Origin: DATMBL01 sp050735975
GTDB lineage: Bacteria > Desulfobacterota > Binatia > UBA9968
Assembly: GCA_050735975.1 (NCBI GenBank)
Contig: JBOHVS010000162.1
Span: 1 to 15,606, forward strand
DNA: 15,606 nucleotides
Direction: 5' to 3'
The notes below the pieces were generated by a model. The model was not told the origin of the DNA. It saw nothing but the letters and a program-made list of their open reading frames with translations, and searched no databases. Positions within the stretch are counted from its first letter, which is position 1; each line of letters starts with the position of its first letter. The position numbers and the translations under genes were made by a program. This document shows positions 12,681 to 15,606 of this stretch, piece by piece.

Positions 12681-13967
12681 ATGCGGACCCGTGACAAACT
12701 TGTAGTTGTCCTGTTCACAGTCACTCTGGCATTGGGAGGTGTCATTCTCTTGCACTCCAGGGAGAATGACGACGCTATACGTCGTTTTCGGTCGTTCTTC
12801 TCCAACCCTCCGGCGCGGAGCTTTCCGGATATCCCGGCATTCATAGGAGATCCGGGTAGTCTCTGGTATGGCGGTATCTCCTTGGTTGCGATCGTTATGA
12901 TGGGGCTTACGTTCAGGCTCGCTCGCGGCGGCCGGCTAAAGATGCTCGGGGAGAGACCGGCGGAGCCGGAGACTACTGAGCCGCCGGCGGAGAAGTTGCT
13001 GAGTGAGCGCGCGTTGAAGGAGAAAAGCGCGCGACAGGCAAACGACGCGCCTTCCGCGCAGGATCGGGAAGGAAGCGCGCGCAGGGTTAAGGCGCTGGAA
13101 ACCGCATTGATCGAGAAAGAGGAACTCTTGCAGCGCCGCGATGGAGAGTTAGAGGACCTGCAGTCCAAGGTAGCCGCTCTTAGAGAACGAGCGCGGGAGG
13201 CGGAGTCGGCCAGGAGAGAGGGGGAAAGCGCGCTGCGGGAAGAGCTTGAAAACAAGACCGATCTACTGCAGGCGAAAGGCCTTGCCGCCGATGAGCTGGA
13301 GAAGAGCTTGCGTGAAGAAATCCGTTCGCTGGAGAGTCAGATTCGCGAGAAAGACGAGCTTCTAAAAAGCCGCGGCCAAGAGGTGGAGGCGCTCAGGGCC
13401 GAGCTGAATACGGTGACGGAACAACGAAGCGGCTTGGCGTCCGCTAAAAAAGAAAGCGTGGATTTGCTGCGCGACGACCTCAGGAAAAAAACGGCGGCTA
13501 TGGCGGCAAAGGACTCTCTCATGAGGGAGCTTCAAGAGAACGCGAGAAAAACGGTCTATGCGCTAAAAAGTCAACTCGATCAGCGAGAAAGGCTTCTAAG
13601 CACGCGCGATCGAGAACTGGAAGCGCGTAAATCTGAAATCAATGTTCTTACGGCGCGGCTGCGCGAGTCGCGGGCCGGGGGACAGGCGGAGCATTCGCTG
13701 CAGGCAAAACGCCCGTCACAGGCAACCGATGTTAACCCAGCAACGCCGGAGGGCGGATCGAGGAGCGTTCAAGATCTTCAGAGATTACTGGGCGAGAAAG
13801 AAGAGCTGTTAAAGACCCGCGATCGTCGCATTGAAAGGCTGGACGTAGAACTCAAAGAAAAGAGAACCCAGCTCGCCAGGCATGAAATCGAGATTCGTCA
13901 GTCTATGGAACGACGGGATCTGTGGAAACGAAGGTTCGCAAAGTTAGGCATTCCGCTCAAAGATTGA
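12681..13967 (+). CDS. Membrane-anchored coiled-coil protein with internal 78-residue repeat
   Basis: This 428-residue protein of unknown family has two predicted transmembrane helices: 7-24 (LVVVLFTVTLALGGVILL) and about 63-78 (YGGISLVAIVMMGLTF). They enclose a 38-residue external loop, and by the positive-inside rule both termini are cytoplasmic. Residues 100-420 are almost wholly charged alpha-helical coiled coil, broken by a Pro/Gly/Ser-rich linker (about 333-362). A motif of the form EKxELLxxRDxExExL recurs at 144, 190, 222, 268, 300 and 371. The start is ATG 12681, preceded in frame by a stop, with no good ribosome-binding site. The first hydrophobic segment lacks a cleavage motif and is probably an anchor. 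A scaffold or cell-envelope structural role is plausible; similarity to myosin- or SMC-like proteins would reflect heptad composition only. Confidence 0.75.
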   Translation: MRTRDKLVVVLFTVTLALGGVILLHSRENDDAIRRFRSFFSNPPARSFPDIPAFIGDPGSLWYGGISLVAIVMMGLTFRLARGGRLKMLGERPAEPETTEPPAEKLLSERALKEKSARQANDAPSAQDREGSARRVKALETALIEKEELLQRRDGELEDLQSKVAALRERAREAESARREGESALREELENKTDLLQAKGLAADELEKSLREEIRSLESQIREKDELLKSRGQEVEALRAELNTVTEQRSGLASAKKESVDLLRDDLRKKTAAMAAKDSLMRELQENARKTVYALKSQLDQRERLLSTRDRELEARKSEINVLTARLRESRAGGQAEHSLQAKRPSQATDVNPATPEGGSRSVQDLQRLLGEKEELLKTRDRRIERLDVELKEKRTQLARHEIEIRQSMERRDLWKRRFAKLGIPLKD

Positions 13968-14056
13968 GAGCAATTTCTGGTATCTTACACCGGGGCCTGA
14001 GCGTCACGAGTCCCGCCTTCCACCTTTCTCAGGAAGCGGTCTTTTAGATCGGACCA

Positions 14057-14917
14057 CTACAAGTTCTTGTTGAAGAAGTTTCTGACCCTGCTCTGGTAAT
14101 CGGAACCCAGTTGACCGTGGGCAAAGTCCTCATTGAACGAAAATTCGGCCCTGGGATTGTTTGCCAGCGCTTTCTGCAATGAGCGGGCGTGGGAAAAGGG
14201 GATCACTGCATCGGCAGACGAATGGGTCAAGAGAATAGGGATGCGGGTATGGCGAATTCGTTCCGCCGGTGAGACATCGCTCAGGTCGATCCCGAGAAAA
14301 AGATTGGCCCAGAAGCCGACAAGGTAGGCGAGAGGATAATTGACGAGCGGAATTCGAAAGAGCTGCAAAGCCATTTCTGCGAGACTCGCGTAACTCGATT
14401 CGGAAACGACCGCTCCGATTTCGGGAGCTTTCTCGATCGCCATCAAAGCCACCGCGCCGCCCATCGAAAACCCCCATACACCCACTTCTTCTATCCCTCT
14501 GCTTTTGAGAAATTGAATGGCCGCCAGAAGATCTTCGACCTCCTTCGCGCCAGCCGTGGAATAGCTTCCCTCGCTTTCCCCCAGATAGCGGAAGTCGAAC
14601 AACAGAAGATTGAAGTCTTCATGCAGAAAGGCCAAAACCGGCAGGATATTTCCCTTGTCCGCAGGATACCCATGAAGCAGGATCAACGTCTTCCCGGCCG
14701 GCTTAACGGAAGGGATATACCAGCCGCGAAGGGTGAGGCCGTCCGCCGTTCTGAACGACACGTCCTCGTAACGCATCTTTAGATCGCGCGGGGTAAGCGG
14801 GGAAACAATCTTCGGCGGGCGAATGGAAATGTAGAAACCCCAGAGGCTGAGAATGACCAGAACCGAAACAGCGATAAGAACGACGCGGAAGATCGTTGCG
14901 CCCATCTTCAGTCGCAT
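14057..14917 (-). CDS. Membrane-anchored alpha/beta hydrolase (serine hydrolase, S33/FrsA-like)
   Basis: This 286-residue protein has one N-terminal transmembrane helix (about 9-30, IFRVVLIAVSVLVILSLWGFYI) and an alpha/beta-hydrolase domain facing the periplasm. The catalytic triad is readable: nucleophile Ser151 in GFSMGG (149-154), Asp236 in SSADAVIP and His267 in DFAHGQLG. The oxyanion-side motif HGYP is at 82-85. Family members act as esterases, acyl hydrolases or aminopeptidase-like enzymes; substrate is undetermined. The start is uncertain: ATG 14917 is used here, but TTG 14926 and ATG 14905 are in frame and none has a clear Shine-Dalgarno site. It converges with the coiled-coil gene across 89 bp and appears to be a single-gene unit. 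Confidence 0.87.
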   Translation of the reverse strand: MRLKMGATIFRVVLIAVSVLVILSLWGFYISIRPPKIVSPLTPRDLKMRYEDVSFRTADGLTLRGWYIPSVKPAGKTLILLHGYPADKGNILPVLAFLHEDFNLLLFDFRYLGESEGSYSTAGAKEVEDLLAAIQFLKSRGIEEVGVWGFSMGGAVALMAIEKAPEIGAVVSESSYASLAEMALQLFRIPLVNYPLAYLVGFWANLFLGIDLSDVSPAERIRHTRIPILLTHSSADAVIPFSHARSLQKALANNPRAEFSFNEDFAHGQLGSDYQSRVRNFFNKNL

Positions 14918-15088
14918 TGCCGCCAACCGCTAGCCGTTTTTGAAAACGATATCAGCCGTCGTCTTCGGCATCGCCGGCTCCGGGATATGGGATTTGTACT
15001 ACCATGCTTAAAAGTTCTCGCAGCTTGCGCAAATTTTCTGGCCGGTCTGTATTTCTTGGACCACAGGCGTTGACTCATATCATCGTCT

Positions 15089-15175
15089 GTCCTGAGCAAA
15101 GTCGAAGGGATGCCAAGAACGCTAAGAAAGGAATCAATTTTTCTTGGCGCGTTTTGCGCCTTCGCGCGACTCACT
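15089..15175. repeat. Dispersed intergenic repeat remnants
   Basis: gtcctgagcaaagtcgaagg (15089-15108) is an inverted, variant copy of the motif in the MITEs at 5862-5887 and 5971-5993. It is followed at once by an imperfect inverted unit: gccaagaacgctaagaaagg on the left, and ttcttggcgcgttttgcgcc on the right. Such motifs are common in environmental bacterial genomes; here they look like decayed copies. Confidence 0.5.
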
Positions 15176-15379
15176 CCGGCTTGGTTGCGACTCCCCCATA
15201 ACTATTTTAATGGACACGATGCTGCAAGCCTAAAATTCAATCGGCAAACGGAAAAATTCGGACCTTTCTCCATTGCCTGATGTCTCATAAAATCCCGCCA
15301 AATATAACCTGTCCAAAATTGACTTCCGTAAATTCAAACTATGCCGGCTCGGAAAAACTTGTTTGCAATAAACAAGGTC

Positions 15380-15403
15380 ATATGTAATCTTATATGTTAT
15401 AAT
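15380..15403 (+). promoter_or_regulatory. AT-rich promoter with direct repeats before the RHH gene
   Basis: A consensus -10 box TATAAT lies at 15398-15403, 37 bp before the start codon. Two near-identical 9-mers, atatgtaat (15380-15388) and atatgttat (15392-15400), are spaced 12 bp apart and the second overlaps the -10 box. Ribbon-helix-helix regulators often bind such repeats to repress their own operon. No clear -35 is visible. Confidence 0.4.
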
Positions 15404-15440
15404 TTATGGTAGACTCTACACAATCAATTAGGGTATGCCT

Positions 15441-15606
15441 ATGGTAAAACATAGAGCCAAGAAAATCATCCAAGTCCCGATAGAAGACGAGCTGCTAAAA
15501 CGTATCGATGCCACGGCCGGCGTGGTCGCCGAAAGCCGCGCCGGTTTTATTCGTGAGGCCTGCCAGCAGCGCTTGAAAAATTTGCGGGCTAAAGAGTTGG
15601 ACCGGT
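15441..15606 (+). CDS. Ribbon-helix-helix (CopG/Arc-type) DNA-binding protein, N-terminal fragment
   Basis: The reading frame starts at ATG 15441 and runs off the window end after 55 codons. It begins with a basic stretch, MVKHRAKK, then a beta-strand IIQVPIEDELLKRIDATAG and a helix-turn-helix-like pair ESRAGFIREACQQRLKNLRAKELD. This is the ribbon-helix-helix pattern: a strand that inserts into the major groove, then helix A (EDELLKRIDATA), then helix B (RAGFIREACQQRL). Such proteins are transcriptional repressors or type II antitoxins. AGGG at 15430-15433 is 7 nt upstream; an in-frame ATG at 15435 is a possible alternative. If an antitoxin, a toxin gene should follow just past the window edge, which cannot be seen. 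Confidence 0.7.
   Translation, partial: MVKHRAKKIIQVPIEDELLKRIDATAGVVAESRAGFIREACQQRLKNLRAKELDR

Larger units (their letters stand above)
14918..15440. other. Non-coding, repeat-scarred region
   Basis: This is about 520 bp without a supported gene. The middle (15089-15175) contains repeat remnants. Positions 15190-15430 are notably AT-rich compared with the surroundings, and at the right end carry the promoter of the ribbon-helix-helix gene. Short ORFs here have no ribosome-binding sites and no recognisable content. Confidence 0.5.

Noticed and set aside
12557..13255. Minus-strand Ser-rich ORF of 232 codons antisense to the coiled-coil gene
   Set aside because: The Ser/Ala/Arg-rich translation is what the antisense of Glu/Leu/Arg coiled-coil codons produces. 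It has no start signal and no domain.
1..15606. CRISPR arrays, tRNA or rRNA genes, phage modules, known anti-phage systems
   Set aside because: I found no regularly spaced repeats, tRNA-like cloverleaf, rRNA-like stretch, integrase, transposase or defence-type domain in any supported reading frame.

Overview
The window looks like chromosomal DNA from an uncultured, Gram-negative-type bacterium. It encodes lipoprotein and Sec signal peptides and periplasmic-type enzymes. The mix of a luciferase-like monooxygenase start, a UbiD decarboxylase, a Rieske oxygenase, an amidohydrolase and a NitT/TauT-type permease is what soil or sediment lineages such as Desulfobacterota/Binatota, Rokubacteria or NC10 often carry. 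No rRNA or marker gene is present, so this placement is inference. Most genes have clear Shine-Dalgarno sites and ATG starts.

Layout. Positions 1-50 hold the first 16 codons of a leftward luciferase-like monooxygenase gene. It diverges from a rightward UbiD-family decarboxylase (202-1770) across a short regulatory gap with two dyads. A possible 49-residue leftward small ORF (1771-1920), a BON-domain lipoprotein (2048-2374) and a secreted peptidoglycan-binding protein (2595-3164) follow. Leftward genes then encode a Rieske ring-hydroxylating oxygenase alpha subunit (4475-3375) and, upstream of it, an ACMSD-type amidohydrolase (5802-4717). The amidohydrolase promoter region is occupied by two abutting MITE-like inverted repeats (5832-6078).

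Two rightward M16 peptidase genes (6295-7743 and 7772-9322) form an operon. The first has the zinc motif HxxEH, and the second lacks it but keeps the R/Y substrate-binding motif, as in two-subunit M16 enzymes. A 14-bp perfect hairpin sits on the junction between them. A small conserved-looking protein (9638-9901) converges on a leftward pair: an ABC permease (11051-10197) and a 72-residue membrane protein (10153-9935). A GT-N-AC dyad overlaps a sigma70-like promoter upstream of the permease. Rightward from there are a PQQ-type sugar dehydrogenase (11405-12556) and a two-helix membrane-anchored coiled-coil protein with a 78-residue internal period (12681-13967). A membrane-anchored alpha/beta hydrolase lies on the minus strand (14917-14057). 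The right end is repeat-scarred non-coding DNA followed by the start of a ribbon-helix-helix gene (15441-15606).

The left third, with the permease, reads as accessory catabolism of carboxylated or aromatic compounds. The rest is envelope and proteolysis functions. I see no CRISPR array, tRNA, rRNA, phage module or recognised defence system. The most unusual items are the M16 junction hairpin, the nested TA-flanked MITEs, the 78-residue coiled-coil repeat, the operator-promoter overlap, and a tandemly duplicated Shine-Dalgarno/start-codon unit.
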